From the NCBI GenBank assembly GCA_049591635.1, contig JBAWFF010000365.1:1-15178 (forward strand): a DNA stretch of 15,178 bases. Direction: 5' to 3'. Under the pieces are notes generated by a model. It was not told where the DNA came from. It worked only from the letters and a program-made list of their open reading frames with translations, and ran no database searches. Below are positions 4,733 through 11,754 of the stretch, piece after piece. This stretch comes from DATFDN01 sp049591635. GTDB lineage: Bacteria; Pseudomonadota; Alphaproteobacteria; Acetobacterales; Acetobacteraceae. Numbering within the stretch: the first letter of the stretch is position 1; the number at the start of each line of letters is the position of its first letter. A program made the position numbers and the translations under genes.

Positions 4733-6292
4733 TGGGGCTCGGCGACGTCACGTCGTCGCGTCGTTGCGCTGCGTGGGTGGCGCGCCGACCTCGCCGCTTT
4801 TCTCGCCGGCCTGCTGGCCGCGCTCGCGCTGCCGCCGTTTCACGTTCTGCCGGCGCTGCTCGTCGCCGTTCCCGTCCTGCTCCTGCTGATCGAGGGCGCG
4901 CGTGGCCCCTGGGTCGCGGTTCGCCGGGGCTGGTGGTTCGGCTTCGGGCTCTACCTGATCGGCCTGTACTGGATTACCGAGGCCATCCTGATCGAGGCCG
5001 CCCGCTTGTGGTGGTGCGTGCCGTTCGCGGTCCCCGCATTATCCGCCTTGCTCGCCGCCTTCGTCGCCGCCGCCGTCGGTGTGGCGGCCTTCGCGCGGCC
5101 GGGCTGGCCCCGGCTGCTGACACTCGCCGGCACCTGGGTGCTAGCGGACCTTGCGCGCCAGTTCGTCGCCACCGGCTTTCCCTGGAATCTCTGGGGCAGC
5201 GTGTGGGAGTTTCCCGGCCGAGTGGGCGACATATTGATCCAGCCGGCCGCCTTGGTCGGTATCCACGGGCTGACCCTCGCGACAGTGCTGCTCGCCGGCT
5301 TGCCATTGCTGGGCTGGGGTTTCCGCGCCGCCGGCCTCGCCCTGCTGGCCGCCTGGGTGGCATTCGGGATCGTCCGCACCGACGCCCCCGCGCCGCCGGC
5401 GCCGGGGCTCACTGCGGTGATGGTCCAGGGCGATGTCGCCGAGGGCCAGAAATGGAGCCAGGCGCTCGCTGGCGGGATCTTTCGCCGCTACCTCACCCTG
5501 ACCCGCCAGGGAGTCGCCCAGGCTGGGGACGGCAAGAACGTGATCATCTGGCCGGAGACGGCGTTTCCCGGCTTGCTGGAGCGCGATCCCGAAGCGCGCA
5601 AGATGATTGCCGAGGTTGGCAGCGGCGCGCCTGCCCTGATCGGCTCGGTGCGGTTCGATTCCCAGGACCGCCCCAGGAACGCGCTCTTCGCGCTGACGTC
5701 CGACGGCGATATCGCCGCAGTTTACGATAAATGGCATCTCGTGCCATTTGGCGAATATCAGCCGAGTTGGTTTCCGTTACCTATCCAGATCGTCCCCGGC
5801 GGCGGATTCGCGGCGGGGCCCGGTCCTGAAACGTTACGCGTTCCCGGTGTGCCGCCGTTTGCCCCCTTGATTTGCTACGAGGCGATCTTTCCAAGTCAGG
5901 TCGTCGACGAAGCGGCACGACCTCGCTGGATCGTGAACATCACCAATGACGCGTGGTTCGGCAACTCCGCGGGCCCGCGCCAGCATCTCGCCGCTGCCCG
6001 GATGCGCGCGGTGGAGGAGGGGCTGCCCCTCCTGCGCGCCGCCAACACGGGCATCACCGCCGCCTTCGATGCGCGGGGTCACGAGCTTTCCAGACTCCCC
6101 ATGAATCGCCCTGGAATCCTCGTCGTTGGCCTGCCCGGCGCGCTGGATCGGACGCCCTACGCACGGGCGGGACTGCTGTTGCCGCTGGGCCTGGCCGCGG
6201 CGTCGGTTCTGGGAGGCCTCGCCGCCTCTGCCCGTGCCGCGAAATCCTTCTCCTCTCCTGGGACGAAGCGGCGTCTCATGGCGCAAGATTGA
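4730..6292 (+). CDS. lnt: Apolipoprotein N-acyltransferase Lnt
   Basis: Lnt adds the third acyl chain to the N-terminal cysteine of lipoproteins in the inner membrane. From the GTG at 4730 the protein has 520 residues, the normal Lnt length. The N-terminal half (about 20-220) has several membrane segments, for example LAAFLAGLLAALALPPFHVL and ALLVAVPVLLLLIEG. The C-terminal half is the periplasmic nitrilase-fold domain with triad Glu276 (VIIWPETAFPG), Lys334 (YDKWHLVPFGEY) and Cys382 (LICYEAIFP), close to E. coli E267-K335-C387. The frame stays open back to another GTG at 4613, but the added 39 residues would be encoded by a palindromic repeat and have no Lnt-like content. The 4730 start has GGAG six bases upstream, itself inside the repeat. 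The last about 20 residues form a short basic tail. Lipoprotein substrates probably include the product of 9236-9757. Confidence 0.93.
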   Translation: MWGSATSRRRVVALRGWRADLAAFLAGLLAALALPPFHVLPALLVAVPVLLLLIEGARGPWVAVRRGWWFGFGLYLIGLYWITEAILIEAARLWWCVPFAVPALSALLAAFVAAAVGVAAFARPGWPRLLTLAGTWVLADLARQFVATGFPWNLWGSVWEFPGRVGDILIQPAALVGIHGLTLATVLLAGLPLLGWGFRAAGLALLAAWVAFGIVRTDAPAPPAPGLTAVMVQGDVAEGQKWSQALAGGIFRRYLTLTRQGVAQAGDGKNVIIWPETAFPGLLERDPEARKMIAEVGSGAPALIGSVRFDSQDRPRNALFALTSDGDIAAVYDKWHLVPFGEYQPSWFPLPIQIVPGGGFAAGPGPETLRVPGVPPFAPLICYEAIFPSQVVDEAARPRWIVNITNDAWFGNSAGPRQHLAAARMRAVEEGLPLLRAANTGITAAFDARGHELSRLPMNRPGILVVGLPGALDRTPYARAGLLLPLGLAAASVLGGLAASARAAKSFSSPGTKRRLMAQD

Positions 6293-6329
6293 CAATTCAT
6301 GGTTGCAATTTTAGTCTTCACTATATATT
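6289..6329 (+). promoter_or_regulatory. Candidate promoter region for the XRE regulator
   Basis: A perfect -35 box TTGACA (6289-6294) overlaps the lnt stop codon, with TAGTCT (6312-6317) as a poor -10 at 17 bases. An alternative is TTGCAA (6303-6308) with TATATT (6324-6329), 15 bases apart. The stretch 6289-6332 is distinctly AT-rich, so independent transcription of the regulator is likely, though the exact boxes are uncertain. Confidence 0.4.
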
Positions 6330-6385
6330 AGGACAGATGTATAGGCGGCAGGACATCCATTGTCAGACTCGCGAAGGATCGCCGG

Positions 6386-6868
6386 ATGCTGGACGACATG
6401 AGCGGCGACGACCCCCGGGCGTCGGCTGGACCGCCTCCGCCGGATCGCGAAGGGCGACCCAGCCCGATCGACGTCCATGTCGGCTCCCGCATCAGGCTGC
6501 GGCGAACCTTGCTCGGCATGTCGCAGGAACGGCTGGGTGACCAGTTGGGCCTGACGTTCCAGCAAGTGCAGAAATACGAACGCGGCGTCAATCGTGTCGG
6601 CGCTTCGCGGCTATTCGACTTGGCGCGTGTTCTCGACGTCCCGATCAGCTTCTTTTTCGACGACATGCCGGATGGCCTTGCCGGCAGCATGGGCGGCGGC
6701 AGCCGGCGGGCGTTGGGAATGGCAGACGCCCAGGACACGCTGGGCGACGACACCATGACGCGGCGGGAAACGCTGGAACTGGTGCGCGCCTATTATCGGA
6801 TCAGCGACCCGAACCAGCGGAAGAAGGTGCTCGACCTCGTCAAGGCGATGGGCCCTCCGGAGGCATAG
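6386..6868 (+). CDS. XRE-family (PraR-like) helix-turn-helix regulator
   Basis: The 160-residue protein has one Cro/C1-type HTH at about residues 35-90: VGSRIRLRRTLLGMSQERL, then the recognition helix region GLTFQQVQKYERGVNRVGAS, then LARVLDVPISFFFDD. This is nearly diagnostic of the alphaproteobacterial group that includes rhizobial PraR, a regulator of surface attachment, PHB-linked and R-body genes. The first 27 residues are Pro/Asp-rich and probably disordered. The C-terminal part (about 120-157, ETLELVRAYYRISDPNQRKK) is the helical tail typical of this group. The ATG at 6386 has GAAGGA seven bases upstream. It follows lnt but has its own AT-rich promoter region. Its 3' end overlaps the DUF2244 gene by 29 bases on the other strand. 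Target genes cannot be read from the window. Confidence 0.87.
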   Translation: MLDDMSGDDPRASAGPPPPDREGRPSPIDVHVGSRIRLRRTLLGMSQERLGDQLGLTFQQVQKYERGVNRVGASRLFDLARVLDVPISFFFDDMPDGLAGSMGGGSRRALGMADAQDTLGDDTMTRRETLELVRAYYRISDPNQRKKVLDLVKAMGPPEA

Positions 6869-7358
6869 TCTCGCGAAGCTGCGGGTTGTCGAACAGCGGA
6901 TTTCGCATCCGCCAAATCGCGTCCCGCAGGGCCACCGCCAGATCCCGCTTCTCCGCTTCCCCTAGAGCGCACGCGATTTCCTCGTGGATCCCGTGTGCCG
7001 TCAGCAGCAGCCGCGGAACCTGCCCGGGCGTTTCCGCCAGCAGGACATTCAGCCACGCGACGGGCAATCGGAGCTTCGTTTGCCGTCCGGCCGCATCCGT
7101 GCGGGCCACCGACAGAGCCTCCTCGGTCAGCAGAACCAACTCGGACTCGCGGGAATGGCGGGCGTTCCATCGCAGCAACGTCACCGCCAACCCGATCTCG
7201 ACGACTCCGAAGCCCATCACCGGCCACGCCCGGATGAACCAAACCCGCAGGAGGATCAGCGCCGTGCAGCCGAGGATCAGGCCGATCACCGCGCGCACGC
7301 CTCTCGGAGAGAGGCTGCGATGCGGGACGATCATCGCCTGAAATAGCACCGGATCCAC
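6840..7358 (-). CDS. DUF2244 integral membrane protein
   Basis: From the GTG at 7358 the product is 172 residues. It starts as DUF2244 proteins do, with PVLFQAMIVPHRSLSPRG (residues 3-20), followed by two membrane segments (about 21-41 and 44-62) separated by the turn FIRAWPVMGF, then a soluble tail containing an RxxxGR-type segment. DUF2244 is widespread in alphaproteobacteria and has no established function; members often sit near nth or cytochrome oxidase assembly genes, as here. The frame stays open to a TTG at 7430, but the extra 24 residues are not family-like and would overlap nth. AAGAGG lies about 11 bases before the GTG. The last 29 bases overlap the XRE gene tail-to-tail. Divergent promoters for this gene and nth would have to share the 50 bases at 7359-7408. 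Confidence 0.8.
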   Translation of the reverse strand: MDPVLFQAMIVPHRSLSPRGVRAVIGLILGCTALILLRVWFIRAWPVMGFGVVEIGLAVTLLRWNARHSRESELVLLTEEALSVARTDAAGRQTKLRLPVAWLNVLLAETPGQVPRLLLTAHGIHEEIACALGEAEKRDLAVALRDAIWRMRNPLFDNPQLRETMPPEGPSP

Positions 7359-7408
7359 GCGGTCATTCTGCCTCTTGCCGTTGCTGGCCGCAAACGCGAC
7401 AACGCGGG

Positions 7409-8143
7409 ATGACCTCAACTCCGCGCGCAATGCCCGCCAAGGACGTGCGCCCCTTCATAGAGGCGCTCGCGCGCGCTCGCCCGGACGCTCGCAGCGAGCT
7501 TGATTATGCCAATCCGTTCACCCTGTTGATCGCCGTGGTGCTATCGGCCCAATCGACCGATTCCGGCGTGAACCGAGCCACCGTGGGCCTGTTCGCCGAG
7601 GCGCCGACTCCCGCGGCGATCGCCGCCCTCGGCGTCGAAGGTGTCGCACGCCATATCCGTAGATTGGGCCTCTGGCAGGCCAAGGCGCGCAATGTGGTGG
7701 AACTCTCCCGCCTGCTGACCGAGCGCCACCAGGGTCAGGTCCCGCGCGATCGCGACGCGCTGGAGGCGTTGCCTGGCGTCGGGCGCAAGACCGCCAATGT
7801 CGTCCTCAACGTGGCCTTCGGCGAGCCGACGATGGCGGTCGATACCCACGTCTTCCGCGTCGCCAACCGCACCGGCCTCGCCCCGGGCAAGACCCCGCGG
7901 GCGGTCGAGAATGCTTTACTCGCCCGCATCCCGCGGGACCTTTTGCTCAACGCGCACCACTTGCTGATCTTGCACGGACGCTATGTCTGCAAAGCGCGCG
8001 TGCCCGAGTGCTGGCACTGCGTGGTGGCTTCGTGGTGCCGTTACCAGGACAAGACGCCGGCTCCGAGCATTGGCAAACCTGCTAGGCGAACGCCTTCCGG
8101 ATCCGTCCGAAATCCTCGAGTGCGCGCTCCTCGCCCGGCGTGA
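7409..8143 (+). CDS. nth: Endonuclease III (DNA glycosylase/AP lyase)
   Basis: The 244-residue enzyme removes oxidised pyrimidines and cleaves the abasic site in base-excision repair. The helix-hairpin-helix reads LPGVGRKTANVVLNVAF (121-137), with catalytic Lys127; the catalytic Asp145 is in VDTHVFRVANR. The [4Fe-4S] loop has the exact C-x6-C-x2-C-x5-C pattern at Cys194, Cys201, Cys204 and Cys210. NPFTLLIAVVLSAQSTD (35-51) is the conserved N-terminal helix. The ATG at 7409 is the first in frame; another at 7430 (MPAKDVRPF) would drop only seven residues, and neither has a good Shine-Dalgarno. Residues after about 212 are a basic Pro/Arg/Ser tail, partly encoded by the 62 bases that overlap the 3' end of the oppositely transcribed LLM gene. 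Divergent from the DUF2244 gene. Confidence 0.94.
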   Translation: MTSTPRAMPAKDVRPFIEALARARPDARSELDYANPFTLLIAVVLSAQSTDSGVNRATVGLFAEAPTPAAIAALGVEGVARHIRRLGLWQAKARNVVELSRLLTERHQGQVPRDRDALEALPGVGRKTANVVLNVAFGEPTMAVDTHVFRVANRTGLAPGKTPRAVENALLARIPRDLLLNAHHLLILHGRYVCKARVPECWHCVVASWCRYQDKTPAPSIGKPARRTPSGSVRNPRVRAPRPA

Positions 8144-9152
8144 CGCAGAACACGATCTGCGACCAGCCGGCGTCGCGCATCGCCTCGACTCGCTGCGTCA
8201 ATTCCTGCTCGGTCGCGGTGAACGTCGTGCGCCGGATGAGTTCGGCGGTGATAAAGCGTCGCTCCTCCGGCTTTACGAAGACGAAATGCCCGCGGTGGTT
8301 CGTAAGGTAGCGGGCATCGGGCGGCTGGAATTGGCGCGCCATCTCGATGTAACCCGTGACCTCATCGGCAACGGCGGCAGGCACGTCGGAGGTATTCTGC
8401 CAACCCGCCATGTCCAGATCCGCGGCGCGGTGCAGAAGGACGGCGGCCCGCGGCCCCGCCTGCGCCACGGCGCGCTCGCTGTCGACCGGCTCTCCCGGCT
8501 CCAGCACGCAGCCGCAGGTCCAGGCGGTGGCATATAACGCATCGTCGTCGCGACCGGCTTCCCGCCAGATCGCCTTCATGCCGTCGAGTTCGGACAACGC
8601 GTTGGGAACGTCGGAAACGAAGCTCTTCCAGCCACCGCCGAGACGTGCGGCGAGCGCCTGCGATTTAGGACCGTAGGCCGAGACGTGCAGGCGAATCGGG
8701 TCATGCGTGTTGATAAGGCCGGCGTCTGGGTTGAGCAGGCGGATTTTGCGCCGCTTGCCCTCGATCACCGTCTCGACCGTCTCTTCTCGCAAGAGGGCAT
8801 AGACGACCCGGATATACTCCTCCAACTCGGCGAGCTTCATGGCGCCCAGGCCCATGGCGCGACGGGCCGAGAAGCCGGTGCCTACCCCGAAGTCGATACG
8901 GTTCGGCGCGAGGCCGTTGAGGGTGGCAAACGCGCTCGCAGTGACCGCGGCGATGCGGTTGGACGGCACCAGGACGCCGGTGCCGAGGCGGATACGCGAC
9001 GTCCTCATCGCCGCCGCGCCCATCGCGACGAAACAGTCGGCGGTGATCATCTGGGTATCGAAGAACCAGGCGTGGGAAAAACCGAGTTCCTCAGCCCGCT
9101 GTGCCAGCCGCCATGAATCGAAGGAAGTCGCGATGCCGACACCGAAATCCAT
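8082..9152 (-). CDS. LLM-class (luciferase-like) flavin/F420-type oxidoreductase
   Basis: The 356-residue protein is a bacterial luciferase-like monooxygenase/F420-dependent reductase-type TIM barrel. It begins MDFGVGIATS, then LAQRAEELGFSHAWFFDTQ (17-35), TSRIRLGTGVLVPSNR (51-66), FATLNGLAPNRIDFGVGTGF (75-94) and HDPIRLHVSAYGPKSQALAA, the order expected for the methylenetetrahydromethanopterin-reductase-like branch. These enzymes use FMNH2 or F420H2, and substrate cannot be predicted from sequence. The start is supported by a strong Shine-Dalgarno (GGGAGGAA, complement of 9155-9162). It lies downstream of the peptidoglycan-binding lipoprotein on the same strand, separated by 83 bases with a long hairpin. 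Its 3' end overlaps nth by 62 bases tail-to-tail. No F420 synthesis gene is nearby. Confidence 0.85.
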   Translation of the reverse strand: MDFGVGIATSFDSWRLAQRAEELGFSHAWFFDTQMITADCFVAMGAAAMRTSRIRLGTGVLVPSNRIAAVTASAFATLNGLAPNRIDFGVGTGFSARRAMGLGAMKLAELEEYIRVVYALLREETVETVIEGKRRKIRLLNPDAGLINTHDPIRLHVSAYGPKSQALAARLGGGWKSFVSDVPNALSELDGMKAIWREAGRDDDALYATAWTCGCVLEPGEPVDSERAVAQAGPRAAVLLHRAADLDMAGWQNTSDVPAAVADEVTGYIEMARQFQPPDARYLTNHRGHFVFVKPEERRFITAELIRRTTFTATEQELTQRVEAMRDAGWSQIVFCVTPGEERALEDFGRIRKAFA

Positions 9153-9193
9153 GCTTCCTCCCTATTTGGTCGGCCGAGGAGCGGAGGTGCGAT

Positions 9194-9228
9194 AGGACGC
9201 GCGGCGGCACTCGCCCGCCGCGCGTCCT
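9194..9228 (-). terminator. Perfect 14-bp hairpin between lipoprotein and LLM genes
   Basis: AGGACGCGCGGCGG (9194-9207) and CCGCCGCGCGTCCT (9215-9228) form a perfect 14-bp stem with a 7-base loop, beginning 8 bases after the lipoprotein stop codon as read on the minus strand. There is no T-run on the minus strand (ATCGCACC follows), so it may be a Rho-assisted terminator, a 3'-end stabiliser or a processing site. The LLM Shine-Dalgarno lies about 30 bases further on. Confidence 0.5.
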
Positions 9229-9235
9229 GTTCGCG

Positions 9236-9757
9236 TTAGCGGGCCGGTGCGGCGACACCGCCAGTGCCCGGGCCGCTCATCGGCGGCGGGGCGCTCATCG
9301 AGTTATCGTTCATGCTGCCGCTCGGCATGTTGGTGCCGTTGGCGCCGCTCTCGTTGCTCATGCCGCCGCCGCTCATGCCGCCGCTGTTCCCAGCCGGGGC
9401 GGCGATATTCATGGCCTGCAAGGTGGCATCATCGAGGTCGCCGGTGGCCTGCAAATCGTTCTTATGCTGCCACGCGATCAAGCCGCGGCGCGTCCTCGGG
9501 CCCCAAATCCCGTCCACGGCGCCCGAGTACATGCGGTTCTTCTTCAGGATCACCTGCACCTGGCGGACTGTGCTGCGCGATGCTTCGTTCCCCTGAGGGC
9601 TGCTCGGGGGAGGAGGTGCGGGCGTCGGGGCAGGGGCCGGCGCCGGAGCTGCGGCGACGGGCGCCGGCTGCTCTCCTCCTCCGAACATGGAACAGCCCGG
9701 CAGGGCGGCGAGGGCGCCGAGCGCCAGGACGGCGGAAAGGCTGCGAACCTTGATCAC
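9236..9757 (-). CDS. Lipoprotein with peptidoglycan-binding-like domain and Gly/Ser/Asn/Met-rich tail
   Basis: From the GTG at 9757 the product has 173 residues. It opens with a lipoprotein signal (SAVLALGALAALPGC) with lipobox LPGC and lipidated Cys22. A Pro/Ala linker follows (about 31-53), then a PG_binding_1-like domain at about 61-117 (RQVQVILKKNRMYSGAVDGI, then WGPRTRRGLIAWQHKN and TGDLDDATLQAMNI). The tail (118-173) is low complexity, rich in Gly, Ser, Asn, Met and Pro, with repeated GGM/GSM/NSM units. It is probably anchored to the outer or inner membrane and touches cell wall in the periplasm. The GTG is chosen because AGGAG (complement of 9767-9771) lies 9 bases upstream and the signal peptide begins at once. 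The frame stays open to 9922, but the extra 55 residues have no lipoprotein character. It is upstream of the LLM gene. Confidence 0.83.
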   Translation of the reverse strand: MIKVRSLSAVLALGALAALPGCSMFGGGEQPAPVAAAPAPAPAPTPAPPPPSSPQGNEASRSTVRQVQVILKKNRMYSGAVDGIWGPRTRRGLIAWQHKNDLQATGDLDDATLQAMNIAAPAGNSGGMSGGGMSNESGANGTNMPSGSMNDNSMSAPPPMSGPGTGGVAAPAR

Positions 9758-10075
9758 GTGTCTATTCTCCTGTTGTCGTTTGCCCAGGCGAGGCGAATTC
9801 CCGCCGCCTGGGCCGGTTGCGGGCTCGGGGGGCCACTCACGGCCATGCTTGCGATAGCGATTCAGTGACGGCCGAGTTCCGGGCGCGCCTGGATTGTGAA
9901 TGGTCGTAACGGCGACTGACAATCACAGCCGCGCGAAGCCGAACAGCCGCGTGCGGCGCGGGGCCGCTCCGCGTCGGGAGCATCCCTCGAATGACGCGAG
10001 ACAGGATAACGCAACTCGTCCAATCCCCCTTCGAGCCCGCCTCCGAATAACCACGAACACACAAAATCGTGATGG
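9758..10075. other. 318-base non-coding region upstream of the lipoprotein
   Basis: No credible gene is seen here. On the minus strand it holds the lipoprotein leader: a candidate promoter (9893-9922), an inverted repeat overlapping it, and an 11-bp hairpin with a 2-base bulge, CCCAGGC (9783-9789)/GCCTGGG (9806-9812) with inner GGCG (9792-9795)/CGCC (9802-9805), about 11 bases before the Shine-Dalgarno. The segment 9925-10075, beyond the TPP-enzyme stop, shows no clear terminator. Confidence 0.6.
9893..9922 (-). promoter_or_regulatory. Candidate promoter for the lipoprotein gene
   Basis: On the minus strand TTGTCA (complement of 9917-9922) and CACAAT (complement of 9893-9898) are 18 bases apart, with 5 of 6 and 4 of 6 consensus matches. 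An inverted repeat GATTGTGA (9892-9899)/TGACAATC (9917-9924) covers both boxes, so a regulator could bind there. Predicted leader is about 125 bases. Confidence 0.4.
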
Positions 10076-11752
10076 CTACGCCGCGGGAGCGAAGCGCCGC
10101 CAGGCGCTCATTTGCACCGCCGAGGTCAGGACGTGCACGACGACCGGCCGGGTCCTGATAGCGAATGCCCGCGCGACTGCGTCCTCCACCTCCGCCTCGG
10201 TGCGAACGGTGATGCCCTCCGCCCCAAACGACCGTCCCCAGGCGGCGAAGTCGGGATTTCGCAGCCCGGTCGCCGCCTCGAACGGCCGGCCTGGATACCG
10301 GACGTGGTGATGCATGGAGATCGTGCCGTAGCAGTGATTGTCGGAGATCACCAGGATCGGGTTGACGCCGTACTGGCACGCCGTGGCGATCTCGTTGCCC
10401 ATCATCAGCGCCCCACCGTCGCCGACGAAGGCCACCACCTGGCTCCCCGGCCGACGCAACCCGGCGGCGACCGCCATCGGCATCCCGGAACCCATTGCGC
10501 CGACCACCGAGGAAAGGAACACCTGCCCGGGCCGAAAATCCATGTAGCGATGGATGAAGCTGCCGAAATTGCCGGCGTCCGATGTCACGGTTGCATCCGC
10601 CGCGAGGTGGCGGTTCACCGCGCATATCACGGCGGCGAAATTGACGCCGTCCGGGGCCGGCTCCCAGACCGGCTCCATCAGTTCGCGATGCAGCGCGTGC
10701 AGCCCCGCGATCCAGCCGTGCCGCCGCTCCGCCCCGGCCGGCGCGCCGCGCGCGAGCAACCCCTTGATGACCTCGTGCGGCGGGCAAGCGATGCCGAGAT
10801 CGACCCGCCAGACACGCCCGATCTCGTCGGCGTCGGGCCAGACGTGGACGAACGGCAGTTGCGGCCGCGGCGCGGCGGGGAACCCATAGGACTGGCTGAC
10901 CGTGTCGGTCATCCGCTCGCCCAGCGCCACCATCAGGTCGGCACGCCGCATCTCCGCGATCTGCTTAGGCGGGACACGGATGCCCATGTAGCCGCCGTAG
11001 TTGGGATGGCGGGAATCGAACAGTTGCGGACGCCGATGCGTCGGGCTGACCGGCAGTTCCCATTCCTCGGCGAGTCGGCGCAGATCGTCCGTCGCCGTCG
11101 GATCGTACAGGGAATCCGTGACCAGCGCGCCGCCCACCAGCACCAGCGGGCGCTCGGCTCGGGCAAGCATGTCGGCCAGCCGATCGAGGTCCGCCGCGCG
11201 AGGGCCGGATACCGCGCGAGGGCGCGGTTCGTTCAATGCCGCCTCGGTCGTCTCGTCGAAAATATCCTCCGGCAGGATGACCGCCACCGGACCCGAGGTT
11301 CCGGATTCGGCGAGGTGAAACGCCCGCGCGATCGCCTCGGAGGCCTGCACCGGCTCGTTCACCTCGATCACCGCCTTGGTGATGTCGGCCAGCAGCACCG
11401 CGTAATTCTGTTCCTGCAGTGCCTGCCGGCCGAAATCGGCCCGCTCCACCTGGCCGACCAGCATCACCATCGGCGTCGCGTCGTGATGGGCGGAGTGCAG
11501 CGAGACCATCGCGTTGGACAGGCCAGGGCCGCGCGAGACCATGCACACGCCAGCCCGCGCGCGCAGCCGTCCATCCGCGACCGCCATGAATCCGGCGCCG
11601 CCTTCGTGGCGGCACACCACGATACGGATGGAGTTCATGTCCGAAAGTGCGTTGGTCAGCCCGATATAGCTTTCGCCGGGCACGCAGAATATCTGATCGA
11701 CCTCGTGGGCGACGAGGGTTTCCGCGATCAGCCGGGCAACGGTGCGGGCCAT
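10076..11752 (-). CDS. Thiamine pyrophosphate-dependent enzyme, acetolactate-synthase large-subunit-like
   Basis: The 558-residue protein has the three-domain layout of the acetolactate synthase/benzoylformate decarboxylase group. The N-terminal pyrimidine-binding domain carries the catalytic Glu50 (VVCRHEGGAGFMA) and VSRGPGLSNAM. The central domain starts near residue 185 (LVLVGGALVTDS). The C-terminal pyrophosphate domain has the GDG motif at 444-446 (GDGGALMMGNEIATACQYG) ending in SDN. Enzymes of this kind decarboxylate a 2-oxo acid on the cofactor and transfer the aldehyde. No ilvH/ilvN small subunit lies nearby and the length is at the short end, so biosynthetic IlvB is unlikely; a catabolic or decarboxylase role is more probable, substrate unknown. 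The ATG (11752) follows the exported-protein stop by two bases, so the two are an operon. Its Shine-Dalgarno is weak, consistent with coupling. Confidence 0.85.
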   Translation of the reverse strand: MARTVARLIAETLVAHEVDQIFCVPGESYIGLTNALSDMNSIRIVVCRHEGGAGFMAVADGRLRARAGVCMVSRGPGLSNAMVSLHSAHHDATPMVMLVGQVERADFGRQALQEQNYAVLLADITKAVIEVNEPVQASEAIARAFHLAESGTSGPVAVILPEDIFDETTEAALNEPRPRAVSGPRAADLDRLADMLARAERPLVLVGGALVTDSLYDPTATDDLRRLAEEWELPVSPTHRRPQLFDSRHPNYGGYMGIRVPPKQIAEMRRADLMVALGERMTDTVSQSYGFPAAPRPQLPFVHVWPDADEIGRVWRVDLGIACPPHEVIKGLLARGAPAGAERRHGWIAGLHALHRELMEPVWEPAPDGVNFAAVICAVNRHLAADATVTSDAGNFGSFIHRYMDFRPGQVFLSSVVGAMGSGMPMAVAAGLRRPGSQVVAFVGDGGALMMGNEIATACQYGVNPILVISDNHCYGTISMHHHVRYPGRPFEAATGLRNPDFAAWGRSFGAEGITVRTEAEVEDAVARAFAIRTRPVVVHVLTSAVQMSAWRRFAPAA

Positions 11753-11754
11753 GC

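Noticed and set aside
4732..5730. A long second frame inside lnt on the same strand
   Set aside because: Lnt has all catalytic residues and membrane segments in its own frame; the other frame is Arg/Ala-rich noise.
9758..9922. N-terminal extension of the lipoprotein frame
   Set aside because: It would bury the signal peptide 55 residues inside the protein; a GTG with AGGAG directly before the signal is better.
10051..10070. CACGA/TCGTG short hairpin after the TPP enzyme stop as a terminator
   Set aside because: Only 5 bp of stem with a 10-base loop, and no T-run on the minus strand beyond the loop.
9837..10787. A 316-codon minus-strand open frame overlapping the TPP enzyme 3' part and the intergenic region
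   Set aside because: Frame-shifted copy of the TPP enzyme region with low-complexity Arg/Gly composition.
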